DNA from: Sulfuritalea sp.
Lineage (GTDB): Bacteria > Pseudomonadota > Gammaproteobacteria > Burkholderiales > Rhodocyclaceae
NCBI GenBank assembly: GCA_021738385.1
Contig: JAIPCF010000022.1
Coordinates: 1-34,488 of the forward strand
DNA length: 34,488 nucleotides
Direction of reading: 5' to 3'
Of the stretch, positions 8,276 to 17,770 are shown piece by piece (position 1 is the first letter of the stretch; the number at the start of each line of letters is the position of its first letter). The notes beneath the pieces were generated by a model. The model worked only from the letters and a program-made list of their open reading frames with translations, searched no databases and was not told where the DNA came from. The translations under genes and the position numbers were made by a program.

Positions 8276-8670
8276 AAACACTGGTAATTCGACCAAGCAC
8301 AATAGGTAAGCGACTGGGTTCATCCCGCCGCCGCCGGCCATATGTCGAAGGCCAGCGCTGTTCGTATTGGCCAACTCCCAGTTGGTGCCGGGAGCACTAA
8401 TTTCTAGTTTTGATTAGCGGACGTTTGCGATTGGTTTTGGCGGGACCAATGCCCACTGTTTGTTATGGCCGACGAGCGGTCGTTGATTTAACATTTCTCG
8501 TCGTCTCCAACGCCCGAAACAGTATCTGCGATTCGACACTGTGGCTTCGGGCTGTTGGAAAAACCCATCAGGGCATATATCTTCTTTCCGACAGCCCCGT
8601 TCTTCGCGATAGACCCGTCGCAGGCGAACCAGCCAATGTTGCGCCGCGCCAAGTTGTTAGAATCTAAAGC
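8276..8670. other. Gene-free region with several inverted repeats
   Basis: No credible gene is seen in these 395 bp. Structure is frequent: CTCCC/GGGAG around 8375-8395 followed by T-rich sequence, a possible weak terminator for the TcmP cassette; ATTGGT (8430-8435) with ACCAAT (8445-8450); CGACGAG (8470-8476) with CTCGTCG (8497-8503); and a 13-bp hairpin at 8549-8597, listed separately. The promoter of the ABC exporter should lie near the right end, but no strong -35/-10 pair stands out. Confidence 0.4.
8549..8597. repeat. Long inverted repeat, 13-bp arms
   Basis: GGGCTGTTGGAAA (8549-8561) pairs with TTTCCGACAGCCC (8585-8597), 12 of 13 positions being Watson-Crick and one a G-U wobble, around a 23-nt AT-rich loop. 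It lies 73 bp upstream of the ABC exporter start. It could be a structured leader, a regulator site or a remnant of a small mobile element; nothing in the sequence decides. Confidence 0.55.
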
Positions 8671-10515
8671 ATGATGCGTCGCGCCTCCTCCTCTGTGGCC
8701 CTGCCGGGCCCGATTCCAGAAACCCGTCACGACTGGGAAACCATCAAGACTCTGCTGCCCTATCTGTGGGCGTGGAAGGGCCGGGTCATTTTTGCGCTGT
8801 GCTGCATGCTGCTGGCGAAGCTGACCAATGTCGCGGTACCGATGGTGTTCAAGGAGATCATCGACACCTTCACCCTGCCCGGCGCCAGCAAACTGGAGCA
8901 GGCGGTGTTGCTGGTTCCGCTGGGTTTGCTGGCGGCCTACGGGGCGCTGCGTTTTGCCACGGTGTTGTTCACCGAACTGCGCGAGATTTTCTTTGCCCGC
9001 GTCACTCAGCGGGCAGTGCGCACCATCACCTTGCAGGTGTTCGAACACCTGCATGCCTTGTCCTTGCGTTTTCATCTGGATCGCCAGACGGGCGGGTTGA
9101 CGCGCGACATCGAGCGCGGCACGCGTTCGATCGGTTCGCTGATCAGCTACACGCTGTATTCCATCCTGCCGACGCTGGTCGAGATCGCGCTGGTGCTGGG
9201 CATCCTGGCTTACCGCTACGACAAGGATTTCACCCTGATCACGCTCGGCACGCTGGTGATCTACGTGGTGTTTACGGTCATTGTCACCAACTGGCGCACC
9301 AAGTTGCGGCGCGAGGTGAATGAACTGGATACGGCGGCCAATGTGCGCGCCGTCGATAGCCTGATCAATTTCGAGACGGTCAAGTATTTCAACAACGAAC
9401 GCTGGGAGCACGACCGCTACGACGAGCAGATGCAGAAGTGGGAGGCGGCGCAGATCAAGAGCCAGATTTCGCTGTCATGGCTGAATCTCGGCCAGTCGAT
9501 GATCATCGCCAGCGGCGTCTCACTGATGATGTGGCGCGCTGCGGTCAGTGTCGCCGCCGGAGAGATGACGGTGGGCGATATCGTGCTGGTGAATGCCTTC
9601 CTGATTCAGCTCTACATGCCGCTCAATCATTTGGGTGTACTGTATCGCGAGATACGCCAGTCGCTGACAGACATCGAGCGCATGTTCGGGCTGCTGGACA
9701 AGAACCGCGAGGTGCAGGATGCGCCGGACGCGAGGCCGCTGTTTTCAGGCGACCCCGGTGATTCAGTCGGGCGTTGCGAAGTCGAATTCGAGAACGTCGG
9801 TTTCGCCTATGAGGCAAATCGCCAGATCCTGTTCGACGTGGCCTTCAAAGTCGGCGCTGGCAAGACGGTGGCGGTGGTCGGCCACAGCGGTTCCGGCAAG
9901 TCGACGCTGGCGCGGCTGCTGTTTCGCTTCTACGACGTCACCTCGGGGTCCGTGAAAATCAATGGCTCCGACCTGCGCGCCCTGCAGCAGGCGTCGGTGC
10001 GCGCGGCGATCGGCATCGTGCCGCAGGACACGGTGCTGTTCAACGACACGATTTTCTACAACATCCAGTACGGAAGGCCCACGGCATCGCGCGAGGAAGT
10101 CATCGCCGCGGCCAGGGCGGCGCACATTCACGGCTTCATCGAAAAGCTGCCGGAGGGCTACGAAACCCGCGTCGGCGAACGTGGCCTGAAGCTTTCCGGT
10201 GGCGAGAAGCAGCGCGTTGCCATTGCCCGCGCGCTGTTGAAGAATCCGCCAATCCTGATTTTCGACGAGGCCACCTCGGCACTCGATTCCAAGACCGAAA
10301 AGGCCATCCAGGCCGAGCTCGATCTGGCGGCGGTGGGGCGCACCACATTGATCATCGCCCATCGTTTGTCGACCGTGATGAATGCCGACGAGATCCTGGT
10401 GCTGGACGCCGGTCACATCATCGAGCGCGGCGCGCATCGCGCCCTGCTGGAAAGCAATGGCCTGTATGCCCAGATGTGGGCCTTGCAACAGCAGGAACAT
10501 CTGATCGAAGGCTGA
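8671..10515 (+). CDS. Atm1/HMT1-type ABC exporter (ATPase-permease)
   Basis: A 614-aa half-transporter in which transmembrane and ATPase domains are fused. The membrane domain spans roughly residues 35-330 and contains the Atm1-type stretch EVNELDTAANVRAVDSLINF followed by ETVKYFNNE and KSQISLSWLNLGQS. The nucleotide-binding domain has Walker A GHSGSGKST (404-412), Q-loop PQDTVLFND, signature LSGGEKQR (508-515) and Walker B ILIFDEATSALD (528-539). Family members export glutathione-linked sulfur species or metal-thiol complexes across the inner membrane. It works as a homodimer. A thioredoxin-fold gene follows 212 bp downstream. The ATG at 8671 has only a weak ribosome site. Confidence 0.9.
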   Translation: MMRRASSSVALPGPIPETRHDWETIKTLLPYLWAWKGRVIFALCCMLLAKLTNVAVPMVFKEIIDTFTLPGASKLEQAVLLVPLGLLAAYGALRFATVLFTELREIFFARVTQRAVRTITLQVFEHLHALSLRFHLDRQTGGLTRDIERGTRSIGSLISYTLYSILPTLVEIALVLGILAYRYDKDFTLITLGTLVIYVVFTVIVTNWRTKLRREVNELDTAANVRAVDSLINFETVKYFNNERWEHDRYDEQMQKWEAAQIKSQISLSWLNLGQSMIIASGVSLMMWRAAVSVAAGEMTVGDIVLVNAFLIQLYMPLNHLGVLYREIRQSLTDIERMFGLLDKNREVQDAPDARPLFSGDPGDSVGRCEVEFENVGFAYEANRQILFDVAFKVGAGKTVAVVGHSGSGKSTLARLLFRFYDVTSGSVKINGSDLRALQQASVRAAIGIVPQDTVLFNDTIFYNIQYGRPTASREEVIAAARAAHIHGFIEKLPEGYETRVGERGLKLSGGEKQRVAIARALLKNPPILIFDEATSALDSKTEKAIQAELDLAAVGRTTLIIAHRLSTVMNADEILVLDAGHIIERGAHRALLESNGLYAQMWALQQQEHLIEG

Positions 10516-10520
10516 GCCCC

Positions 10521-10567
10521 CCGTGCCACCAGTGCCACCAGGGCCGCCAGTGCCGCCGGGTCCGCCA
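10521..10567 (+). repeat. Short GC-rich repeat, 9/18-bp period
   Basis: Just after the exporter stop, four to five imperfect 9-mers of the type CAGTGCCAC / CAGGGCCGC follow one another with an 18-bp higher-order period. In one frame this would read Pro-Val-Pro-Pro-Gly-Pro twice, but there is no supported ORF. It is a small intergenic microsatellite-like tract. Confidence 0.4.
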
Positions 10568-10727
10568 ACTCAGCACCATTCTGCTTCGCTGATCCGGGGA
10601 TTCAGGACAATAATGGGCGGTACCGGACGCGTCGGTAGAATTCCTTGCCGCGGCGCTGGGCTTCATGTTGTGCAGTGCGCCGTGCGGGATTCCGGGGAGT
10701 TGTTGGTCCATATAGTGGAGCATTCAA

Positions 10728-11210
10728 TTGAGAAAAATTCGACAAGTCGGAGCGATGGTCTGGCTCCTGGCGGGCGTGGTAACTACTGCGCTGGGGATGG
10801 AAGCCAACGTTCTGGAGCAAGCCCGCGACCTCGCCGCCGATGGCCGTCTGGTGGCAGCGAAACGCATGCCGCTGCTGATTCTTTACAGCCAGGACGACTG
10901 CAGTTGGTGCGAGAAGCTGAAACGCGAATACCTTGGGCCGATGTCGCGTGACCCGGCCGTCAAAGTCCTGATTCGAGAGTTGCACATGGACCACGCAACC
11001 CCCTTGATTGATTTCGAGGGGCGCCGTACCACCAGCGCCGACTTTTCGCGGAGGGTCAAGGCGCGCTTTGCACCCACCGTGATGTTTCACGGGCCCGATG
11101 GCGCCAGCCTGGCCGAGCCCATTGTCGGTTTTCTTCTGGCTGATTTTTATGGCGCCTATCTGGAGCGCGCCATCAATGAAAGCCGCAGCAAGCTAAAGAC
11201 AAAACATTGA
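10728..11210 (+). CDS. Periplasmic thioredoxin-fold protein (SoxW-like)
   Basis: A 160-aa protein with an N-terminal signal peptide (basic RKIRQ, then a hydrophobic core, cleavage probable after about residue 23) and a CSWC redox motif at residues 58-61 inside [22 protein letters not shown] cis-Pro region follows at [12 protein letters not shown]. It belongs with small periplasmic thiol-disulfide proteins of the SoxW/thioredoxin_2 type. The TTG start at 10728 is supported by GGAG seven nt upstream. The internal ATG at 10755 has GGAG only 2-3 nt away and would lose the basic n-region. The stop overlaps a possible TTG of ppc. The role may be thiol handling linked to the upstream exporter, but this is inference. 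Confidence 0.75.
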   Translation: MRKIRQVGAMVWLLAGVVTTALGMEANVLEQARDLAADGRLVAAKRMPLLILYSQDDCSWCEKLKREYLGPMSRDPAVKVLIRELHMDHATPLIDFEGRRTTSADFSRRVKARFAPTVMFHGPDGASLAEPIVGFLLADFYGAYLERAINESRSKLKTKH

Positions 11211-11212
11211 CC

Positions 11213-13972
11213 ATGAACTCAACAACTCCGGAAAAAGACCAGCCCCTGCGCGATGACATTCGCCTGCTGGGCCGCCTGCTCGGCGACACGGTGCGCGATC
11301 AGGAGGGCGTTGCAGTGTTCGAGCGTGTCGAGGAGATCCGCCGTCTTGCCTTGCGCTTTCATCGTGACGACGATCATGCGGCGCGCGGGGAACTGGAGGC
11401 CATGCTGCACGAGTTGCCGCGCGAAAAAACCAATATGGTGGTGCGCGCGTTCAGCTATTTTTCGCACCTGGCCAATATTGCCGAGGATCAGCACCATATT
11501 CGTCGAGCGCGTGCCCATGCGCGAGCCGGATCAAAACCGCGCGAGGGCAGTCTGGCCTATTCGTTGCAACGCGCGCTTGCCGACGGTACCGATGCAAAGC
11601 AGCTCGGTGAGTTTTTCGCCGGCGCTCATGTGCGCCCGGTGTTGACCGCACATCCGACCGAAGTGCAACGCAAGAGCATTCTCGATTGCCAGTGGAAGAT
11701 CGCACGCCTGCTCGACGAACGCGACCGAACAACGCTTTCGCCAGAAGAGCAGGGAGATCATGAAGAAGCCTTGCGCCGTGCAGTATTGCGCCTGTGGCAG
11801 ACACGCATGCTGCGGCGGGCCAAGCTCTCGGTGCTCGACGAGATCAACAACGCGCTGACTTTCTACGACACGACATTTCTGCGCGAACTGCCACGGCTCT
11901 ATAACGCGCTGGAGGATCGTCTGGCTGCCGAAGTTCCGGGCTGGGTCGCGTGCGAACTGCCGCCCTTTTTGCATCCCGGATCATGGATCGGCGGCGACCG
12001 CGACGGCAATCCTTTCGTTACCGCCGAGGTGCTGACCGATGCCATGCACGCGCAAAGCCGCAAGGCCATCAGCTTCCTGCTGGAGCAACTGCACCAACTG
12101 GGTGCCGAGCTGTCGACCACGACATCACTGATCGAAGTGCCCGATGTCGAATTGATGCGCCTTGCAGATCAGTCACCCGACAAGAGCCCGCATCGTCTCG
12201 ATGAGCCTTACCGGCGCGCCATTGCCGGTTTCTATGCGCGCCTGGCCGCTACCGCGCGGAAGCTGGACGATCTCGAGGCGCCGCGCCATGCGGTCGCTGT
12301 TGCCGAGCCCTACGCCACAGTTGCCGAGTTCGCCGCCGACCTTGATGTCATGCATCGCTCGCTGCTCAGCCATAACTGCGGCCTGCTCGGGCGCGGCCGG
12401 CTGCGCCGCCTGCGTCATGCCGCAGCCATTTTCGGCTTTCATCTGGCGCCACTCGATTTGCGTCAGAACTCGGACGTGCATGAACGTACCGTGGCCGAGC
12501 TGCTGGCGGTTGCACGCCCCGGCACTGAGTACCTGGCGCTCGATGAAGATGCGCGCATCGCATTGCTGCTGGAAGAACTCGCCACACCGCGTCCGCTGGC
12601 GGCGCCGGGCGTCGATTATTCCGAGGAAACGCGCAGCGAGCTGGCGATTTTCCATACGGCGCGCGGTATTCACCAGCGCTACGGCAAGGGCGCAATCGAG
12701 AATGTGATCATTTCCAAGGCCGATGGTGTTTCCGACATCCTCGAGGTCGCCGTGCTGTTGAAAGAGGTCGGTCTGCTGCGCCCGCAGGAGCATGCGCTCG
12801 ACGTCAACATCGTGCCGCTGTTCGAAACCATCGGTGACCTCGCCAATGCCGGCACGGTGATGGACAGGCTCTTGTCGATCCCGCTGTACAAGCAATTGCT
12901 GGCCTCTCGCCAGAACTTGCAGGAGGCCATGCTCGGCTACTCCGACAGCAACAAGGATGGCGGCTTTCTGACGTCGGGCTGGTCGCTGTATAGAACCGAA
13001 ATCAAGCTGACCGAAGTCTTTGCCCGGCATGGCATCACCCTGCGTCTGTTTCATGGTCGCGGCGGCTCGGTCGGGCGCGGCGGCGGGCCGAGCTATCAGG
13101 CCATTCTTGCGCAACCACAGGGTGCGGTGCAGGGGCAGATTCGCATTACCGAACAGGGCGAAGTGATTGCCTCAAAGTACGCCAACCCGGAACTGGGCCG
13201 GCGCAATCTGGAAATTCTTGCTGCGGCCACGCTCGAAGCCACGCTGTTGGCGCACGAGCACGATTCGCCGCGCCCGGAATTTCTCGCGGCAATGGAGGAA
13301 CTCTCGGCCACGGCCTTTGCCGCCTATCGCAAGATGGTCTACGAAACGCCGGGCTTCGAGCAGTATTTCTGGGAGTCCACGGTCATCGCCGAGATTGCTG
13401 CGCTGAATATCGGTAGTCGACCGGCTTCACGCAAGAAGACCACCGCGATTGAAGATCTGCGTGCGATTCCCTGGGTGTTTTCCTGGGCGCAATGCCGACT
13501 GATGTTGCCGGGCTGGTTCGGTTTTGGTGCCGCGGTTGCGGCGTGGCGGGAAAAGCACGGGGCTGAGGGAATGGCGCTGCTCAGCGAAATGAATCGCGAA
13601 TGGGGCTTCTTCCGCGCGTTGCTGTCGAACATGGACATGGTGCTGGGTAAAAGCGACATTGCCATTGCAGAGCGCTACTCGCATTTGGTCCACGACGAGA
13701 CCCTGCGCAACGCGATTTTTCCCAATCTCAAGGCCGAGTGGCAGGCGGCCATCGACGGGTTGCTGGCGATCACCGGGCAAAGTGCACTGCTCGACGGCAA
13801 CCCGCTGCTGAAGCGATCGATTCGCAACCGCTTTCCCTATCTCGATCCGCTCAATCACATCCAGGTCGAACTGTTGCGCCGCCATCGCGCGGGTGAAACC
13901 GACGACCGGGTACAGCGCGGAATTCACCTGACCATCAACGGCATTGCGGCGGGTTTGCGCAACAGCGGCTAG
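11213..13972 (+). CDS. ppc: Phosphoenolpyruvate carboxylase
   Basis: A 919-aa enzyme converting PEP and bicarbonate to oxaloacetate, an anaplerotic reaction in the cytoplasm. The catalytic histidine is in [12 protein letters not shown] (H147). [15 protein letters not shown], the substrate loop [24 protein letters not shown] and [14 protein letters not shown] are all intact, and the C-terminus [14 protein letters not shown] matches the family's invariant end. The length is slightly above the E. coli enzyme (883 aa). I chose the ATG at 11213; a TTG at 11207 overlapping the upstream stop (TTGA) is the alternative. It ends 63 bp from the convergent clsB-like gene with no strong terminator between. 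Confidence 0.97.
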   Translation: MNSTTPEKDQPLRDDIRLLGRLLGDTVRDQEGVAVFERVEEIRRLALRFHRDDDHAARGELEAMLHELPREKTNMVVRAFSYFSHLANIAEDQHHIRRARAHARAGSKPREGSLAYSLQRALADGTDAKQLGEFFAGAHVRPVLTAHPTEVQRKSILDCQWKIARLLDERDRTTLSPEEQGDHEEALRRAVLRLWQTRMLRRAKLSVLDEINNALTFYDTTFLRELPRLYNALEDRLAAEVPGWVACELPPFLHPGSWIGGDRDGNPFVTAEVLTDAMHAQSRKAISFLLEQLHQLGAELSTTTSLIEVPDVELMRLADQSPDKSPHRLDEPYRRAIAGFYARLAATARKLDDLEAPRHAVAVAEPYATVAEFAADLDVMHRSLLSHNCGLLGRGRLRRLRHAAAIFGFHLAPLDLRQNSDVHERTVAELLAVARPGTEYLALDEDARIALLLEELATPRPLAAPGVDYSEETRSELAIFHTARGIHQRYGKGAIENVIISKADGVSDILEVAVLLKEVGLLRPQEHALDVNIVPLFETIGDLANAGTVMDRLLSIPLYKQLLASRQNLQEAMLGYSDSNKDGGFLTSGWSLYRTEIKLTEVFARHGITLRLFHGRGGSVGRGGGPSYQAILAQPQGAVQGQIRITEQGEVIASKYANPELGRRNLEILAAATLEATLLAHEHDSPRPEFLAAMEELSATAFAAYRKMVYETPGFEQYFWESTVIAEIAALNIGSRPASRKKTTAIEDLRAIPWVFSWAQCRLMLPGWFGFGAAVAAWREKHGAEGMALLSEMNREWGFFRALLSNMDMVLGKSDIAIAERYSHLVHDETLRNAIFPNLKAEWQAAIDGLLAITGQSALLDGNPLLKRSIRNRFPYLDPLNHIQVELLRRHRAGETDDRVQRGIHLTINGIAAGLRNSG

Positions 13973-14035
13973 GAAATCACGGCTCAAGCCGAACGCTAGC
14001 GACTTGTTCAGCATTTCCCGGACAGGCGGTGACTG

Positions 14036-15223
14036 TTAACGCTTTTCGGAACCGTAACGCGTGACGCCAACCAGCAGGCGCACCAGACTGTAGGCGAGGG
14101 TGCTGGCAAGGCGTCCCAACCATGAACGACGGCGCTGATCCTCGGCCCGGATCTCGCAAGCTGCTGCTCCGATCGCGGTCCGAAGCCGGTTTCGCAAATT
14201 CTCGGTGAATGCGGCGTCGCGCACCACTACGTTGGCTTCGCGCGCCATTAGCAGGCTGAAGGGGTCTATGTTGGATGAGCCGACTGTCGCCCAGTCCTGG
14301 TCGATCACCGCGACCTTGGCGTGCAGATAGGCATATTCATATTCGAAGATCTGCACGCCTGCTGTCAGCAGGTGGTCGTACAAGGATTTTGTCGCGTAGT
14401 GCAGCAGCGGATGATCGGAGCGGCCTTGCAACAGCAAGATGACCTGTACGCCGCGTTGGGCTGCCGATGTCAGGGCATTCCGAAAATTTCGTCCGGGAAG
14501 AAAATAGGCGCAGGAAATCAGAATCTGCTGCTGTGCGGTTGCAATTGCATCGAGGTAGGCATTTTCGATGTCGTGCCGGTGGCGCAGGTTGTCGCGTATC
14601 AGCAATGCGGCCAAAGTCGCTCCCCGGATCGCCTTATCGGCGAGCAAAGCAGTGGGCGCTGGCGGTCGGCGACCAAGCTGTACCCAGCGCACCAGCTGCC
14701 AGACATGCCTTACAGCTTCGTGCAGGCGCTCGACCAGCGGCCCCTCGATGCGTACGGCGTAGTCTAAACGGGCCAGCGCCGATTTGCCGTCATCGAAATC
14801 ATCCAGTACGTTGATTCCACCGACGAAGGCCACGGCGGCATCGATTACGGCAAGCTTGCGATGCAACCGCCGCAAGCGGTGTCGCCGAAAGCGTGTCCGT
14901 CCGACTTCGGGGCGATACGTCATCACTTCAACGCCGTCGGCCGCCAAAGAGCTGCCGAGGCCGGCGGCGAACTCGCGCGCACCGAATCCGTCGACCAGTA
15001 CACGCACGGCAACACCCCGCCGTGCAGCGCGGGCCAGCGCTGCGCCAATACGGCGTCCCGTCGGATCGTTGGCGAAGATGTAGGTTTCCAGATGCACCTC
15101 GTGCAGTGCCGCTTCGATAGCGGCGATCAGCGCGGGAAAGTACTGGCCTCCCGACTCCAGCAAATCAAGCTGGTTGCCGGAAACATATTCGGGAGCAGCC
15201 GCAATCAAAGGAAAACCGCTCAC
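14036..15223 (-). CDS. clsB: Cardiolipin synthase, ClsB type
   Basis: A 395-aa phospholipase-D superfamily protein with two HKD motifs: HRKLAVID (H121, K123, D128) followed by VGGIN, and HAKVAVID (H301, K303, D308) followed by VGSSNID. It lacks the N-terminal transmembrane pair of ClsA, consistent with ClsB. The start is GTG at 15221-15223, overlapping the TGA of the upstream EEP gene (GTGA), so the two are translationally coupled. Pairing with an EEP-family gene mirrors E. coli ybhP-clsB. The C-terminus ends in a hydrophobic/basic segment (LASTLAYSLVRLLVG) that may bind the membrane. Confidence 0.9.
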   Translation of the reverse strand: MSGFPLIAAAPEYVSGNQLDLLESGGQYFPALIAAIEAALHEVHLETYIFANDPTGRRIGAALARAARRGVAVRVLVDGFGAREFAAGLGSSLAADGVEVMTYRPEVGRTRFRRHRLRRLHRKLAVIDAAVAFVGGINVLDDFDDGKSALARLDYAVRIEGPLVERLHEAVRHVWQLVRWVQLGRRPPAPTALLADKAIRGATLAALLIRDNLRHRHDIENAYLDAIATAQQQILISCAYFLPGRNFRNALTSAAQRGVQVILLLQGRSDHPLLHYATKSLYDHLLTAGVQIFEYEYAYLHAKVAVIDQDWATVGSSNIDPFSLLMAREANVVVRDAAFTENLRNRLRTAIGAAACEIRAEDQRRRSWLGRLASTLAYSLVRLLVGVTRYGSEKR

Positions 15224-15996
15224 GATCCTGCGACCTTAATTTTGAACTTGGCAGTCAGTGCCGCGTGATCCGAGATGGTCGACCACGGCGGCCCGGCGTG
15301 CACCTGCGTGGTGGCGACTTGAAGTCCGCGTTGATAAATTCGGTCGAGGCGAAACATGGGCAGAGCTGCGGGATAGCTGCGCGATGGTCGCTGCCAGATG
15401 TCGCTGTCGGCAAATACTTCAGTCAAGGCGAGACGTTCGGCCAGCAAGTCATCCGCATGATTGCGCCAGTCATTGAAGTCGCCGGCGATCAGGAGCGGTG
15501 CATCGGCGGGGACGACTTTTTCGATGTGGCGGGAGAGTGCTTCCATCTGGCGCCGTCGCGAACTCGCAAATAGCGACAAATGCACGCACACGCAATGCAA
15601 GGCCTGTGGCAGTTGCGGCAAGGTCACCGCGCAATGCAGCAGGCCGCGCTTTTCCCAGCGCAAATGAGTCACGTCCTGATTGTGTTCATGCAGAATTGGA
15701 AAGCGCGAGAGGATTGCATTGCCGTGATGACCGTGGTCGTAAACCATGTTGCGACCATAGGAGTGGTTGTCCCAGACGTCCTCGGCGAGAAACTCGTGCT
15801 GCGGCGCGGATGGCCAGTCCGCATGTTGTTCGGCGTGTCCCAGATGCAGGCCCTGGACTTCCTGCAAAAACACAATATCGGCGGACAGCTCGCGCAGGCG
15901 ATCGCGCAACTCGTGCACCATCATGCGGCGGTTGAACTGTGAAAATCCTTTATGGATATTCCAGGTGGCAATGGATAGTGCAGTCGATGTCTTCAC
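15220..15996 (-). CDS. Endonuclease/exonuclease/phosphatase-family protein (YbhP-like)
   Basis: A 258-aa protein of the Mg-dependent EEP fold. Visible active-site motifs are TWNIHKG (N13), LQEVQ (E46), GDFNDW (172-177) and ISDHAAL (SDH 242-244). The GTG start at 15994-15996 is the only sensible one: 29 bp downstream of nadA and giving the full N-terminal strand SIATWNIHKG. It is coupled to clsB by a 4-nt overlap, the same order as ybhP-clsB in enterobacteria. Together they suggest a lipid-related phosphodiesterase function rather than DNA repair, but the substrate is unknown. Confidence 0.87.
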   Translation of the reverse strand: MKTSTALSIATWNIHKGFSQFNRRMMVHELRDRLRELSADIVFLQEVQGLHLGHAEQHADWPSAPQHEFLAEDVWDNHSYGRNMVYDHGHHGNAILSRFPILHEHNQDVTHLRWEKRGLLHCAVTLPQLPQALHCVCVHLSLFASSRRRQMEALSRHIEKVVPADAPLLIAGDFNDWRNHADDLLAERLALTEVFADSDIWQRPSRSYPAALPMFRLDRIYQRGLQVATTQVHAGPPWSTISDHAALTAKFKIKVAGS

Positions 15997-16025
15997 CGTC
16001 GCGCACGCATCGGGAAAATTACCTG

Positions 16026-17123
16026 TCAGGAAACCGCGAGCATGCGTTCCAGCGCTATCTTCGCCAGTTTCGCCTCATGTTCGGGCACCTCGATCTGGTT
16101 GACCACTTTGCCTTCGACCAGGTTTTCCAGGGTCCAGGCCAGATGCTGGGGATCGATGCGCTGCATGGTTGAGCACATGCAGATGGCGCTGGCCATGAAC
16201 TGAACGATCTTGCCTTCATGCTTGACCTCCTGGGCCAGTCGCTCGACCAGGTTGAGCTCGGTGCCGACCAGCCAGCGGGTATTCGGCGCTCCGGCTTTGA
16301 CGGTATTCAGAATGGTCTCGGTGCTGCCGATGAAGTCCGACTGCTTGCAGACTTCAAAACTGCACTCCGGATGCGAAATGACAATGCCGTCGGGGTACAG
16401 GTTGCGGAACTTGATGATGTCGCGCGGCTGGAACATCTGGTGCACCGAACAGAAGCCATGCCAGAGGATAATTTTTGCCTTGGCAATCTGCTCCCGGGTG
16501 AGGCCGCCTTGTTCGAGATCGGGGTTCCAGATCACCATCTCGTCGAGCGGGATGCCCATCGTGTATCCGCTCCAGCGTCCCAGATGCTGGTCGGGAAAGA
16601 ACAGTACTTTCTCGCGCTGAGCAAAGGACCATTCGAGAATTTTCGGTGCGTTCGACGAGGTGCAGACAATGCCGCCGTGTTCGCCGCAAAATGCTTTCAG
16701 ATCGGCCGCTGAGTTGATGTAGGTGACAGGGGTGATCTTTTCGTCAGGATCCAGCACCGCGCCAAGTTCGCGCCAGCAGCGCTCGACCTTGGCCAGACTG
16801 GCCATGTCGGCCATGGAGCAGCCTGCCGCCAGATCGGGAAGGATTGAAACCTGTTCCGGGCGCGAAAGAATGTCGGCGACTTCAGCCATGAAGTGCACGC
16901 CACAGAACACGATGTTCTCGGCATCGGCTTGCGAGGCCAGGCGCGAAAGTTTGAGTGAGTCGCCGGTAATGTCTGCGTGGGCATAGACATCGGCGCGCTG
17001 ATAGTGGTGGCACAGCAGCGTAACGCTGTTTCCCAGCTTTTCTTTGGCGGCGCGAATGCGCTCGCCGGCAGGCTGGTCGGCCAGGGTGTTGAAGCGGTCA
17101 AACGAGATAGTGGCGGTTTGCAT
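16026..17123 (-). CDS. nadA: Quinolinate synthase A
   Basis: A 365-aa NadA, condensing iminoaspartate and dihydroxyacetone phosphate to quinolinate in NAD synthesis with a 4Fe-4S cluster. Diagnostic stretches are LLCHHYQRADVYAHAD, CGVHFMAEVADIL, FFPDQHLGRWSGY, WHGFCSVHQMF and ICMCSTMQRI. Likely cluster ligands are C102 (AGCSMAD), C225 (GFCSVH) and C315 or C317 (CMCSTM), by analogy with the three Cys of E. coli NadA. nadB and nadC are not in the window. It follows a rhodanese gene by 32 bp on the same strand; a sulfur-transfer protein beside an Fe-S enzyme is suggestive. Confidence 0.96.
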   Translation of the reverse strand: MQTATISFDRFNTLADQPAGERIRAAKEKLGNSVTLLCHHYQRADVYAHADITGDSLKLSRLASQADAENIVFCGVHFMAEVADILSRPEQVSILPDLAAGCSMADMASLAKVERCWRELGAVLDPDEKITPVTYINSAADLKAFCGEHGGIVCTSSNAPKILEWSFAQREKVLFFPDQHLGRWSGYTMGIPLDEMVIWNPDLEQGGLTREQIAKAKIILWHGFCSVHQMFQPRDIIKFRNLYPDGIVISHPECSFEVCKQSDFIGSTETILNTVKAGAPNTRWLVGTELNLVERLAQEVKHEGKIVQFMASAICMCSTMQRIDPQHLAWTLENLVEGKVVNQIEVPEHEAKLAKIALERMLAVS

Positions 17124-17155
17124 GTGATGAGCTCGTGAATAAAGTGGTGGCCAAA

Positions 17156-17608
17156 TCAGGACTGGTTCCAGGGCAAGCCGCTTGCTCGCCAGCCACCCGT
17201 GCGATTGCGTTGGCCGTTAACGTCCTTGTTTCCTTCAAATCCTTCGAGAATGTTGTAGCAGTCGGGAAACCCGGCTTCGGTCGCCGCTTTCGCCGCATGG
17301 CTGGAACGGTGGCCGGAACGGCACAGAAACATCAATAAATTCTCTGTGCTCAAGCTGCGCTTCAGCGTCTGCATGAAATGGATATTGAGCTGGTTGCCCG
17401 GATAACTCAGCCATTCAATTTCGATCGCACCAGGAACTCTGCCGACCCAATCCCACTCAGCCTTGGTGCGCACGTCAACGACTTTGGCACCGGGTGCAAG
17501 TTGCCAAAGCTCGTAGGCTTCTTTTGGCGTCAGTGCACCTTCATATGGCAAATTCAATTCGCGGGCGCGTGATTGCGCCAGACTGAGGATTTCGGAGAGG
17601 CGACCCAT
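17156..17608 (-). CDS. Rhodanese-like sulfurtransferase
   Basis: A 150-aa single-domain rhodanese. The persulfide-forming cysteine is C96 in the loop CRSGHRS, preceded by VVDVRTKAEWDWVGRVPGAIEIEWL, the usual rhodanese entry. There is no signal peptide, so it is cytoplasmic. I took the ATG at 17606-17608 (MGRLSEIL). A GTG-initiated extension to 17689 exists, but its extra residues look like translated leader DNA. It is the first gene of the rhodanese-nadA-EEP-clsB run and is divergent from the accessory island. Confidence 0.87.
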   Translation of the reverse strand: MGRLSEILSLAQSRARELNLPYEGALTPKEAYELWQLAPGAKVVDVRTKAEWDWVGRVPGAIEIEWLSYPGNQLNIHFMQTLKRSLSTENLLMFLCRSGHRSSHAAKAATEAGFPDCYNILEGFEGNKDVNGQRNRTGGWRASGLPWNQS

Positions 17609-17733
17609 GGCAAGACTAACCCGGCAGGCGGGATTGAAATCGAAGGTTTCGAGTATAGCTTTCCCGCAAGGCTGACGAAACCCACTCAACTGCCAGATAG
17701 TGGTCTAGTTTGAATCACCGCTTGTTACACTTC

Positions 17734-17762
17734 GCTAGCCATATGAATCGGCCTATGCTAGC
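17734..17762. promoter_or_regulatory. Inverted repeat over a possible -10 of the small basic gene
   Basis: GCTAGCCATA (17734-17743) faces TATGCTAGC (17754-17762), arms matching with a one-base bulge. TATGCT at 17754-17759 could serve as -10 for the gene starting at 17771, which would make that mRNA nearly leaderless. The -35 is poor. This is a plausible operator-promoter overlap, not proven. Confidence 0.35.
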
Positions 17763-17770
17763 TTTGTGAT

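Noticed and set aside
8410-8667. 85-aa ORF before the ABC exporter
   Set aside because: No ribosome site, mixed composition, and it runs through several inverted repeats; looks like chance.
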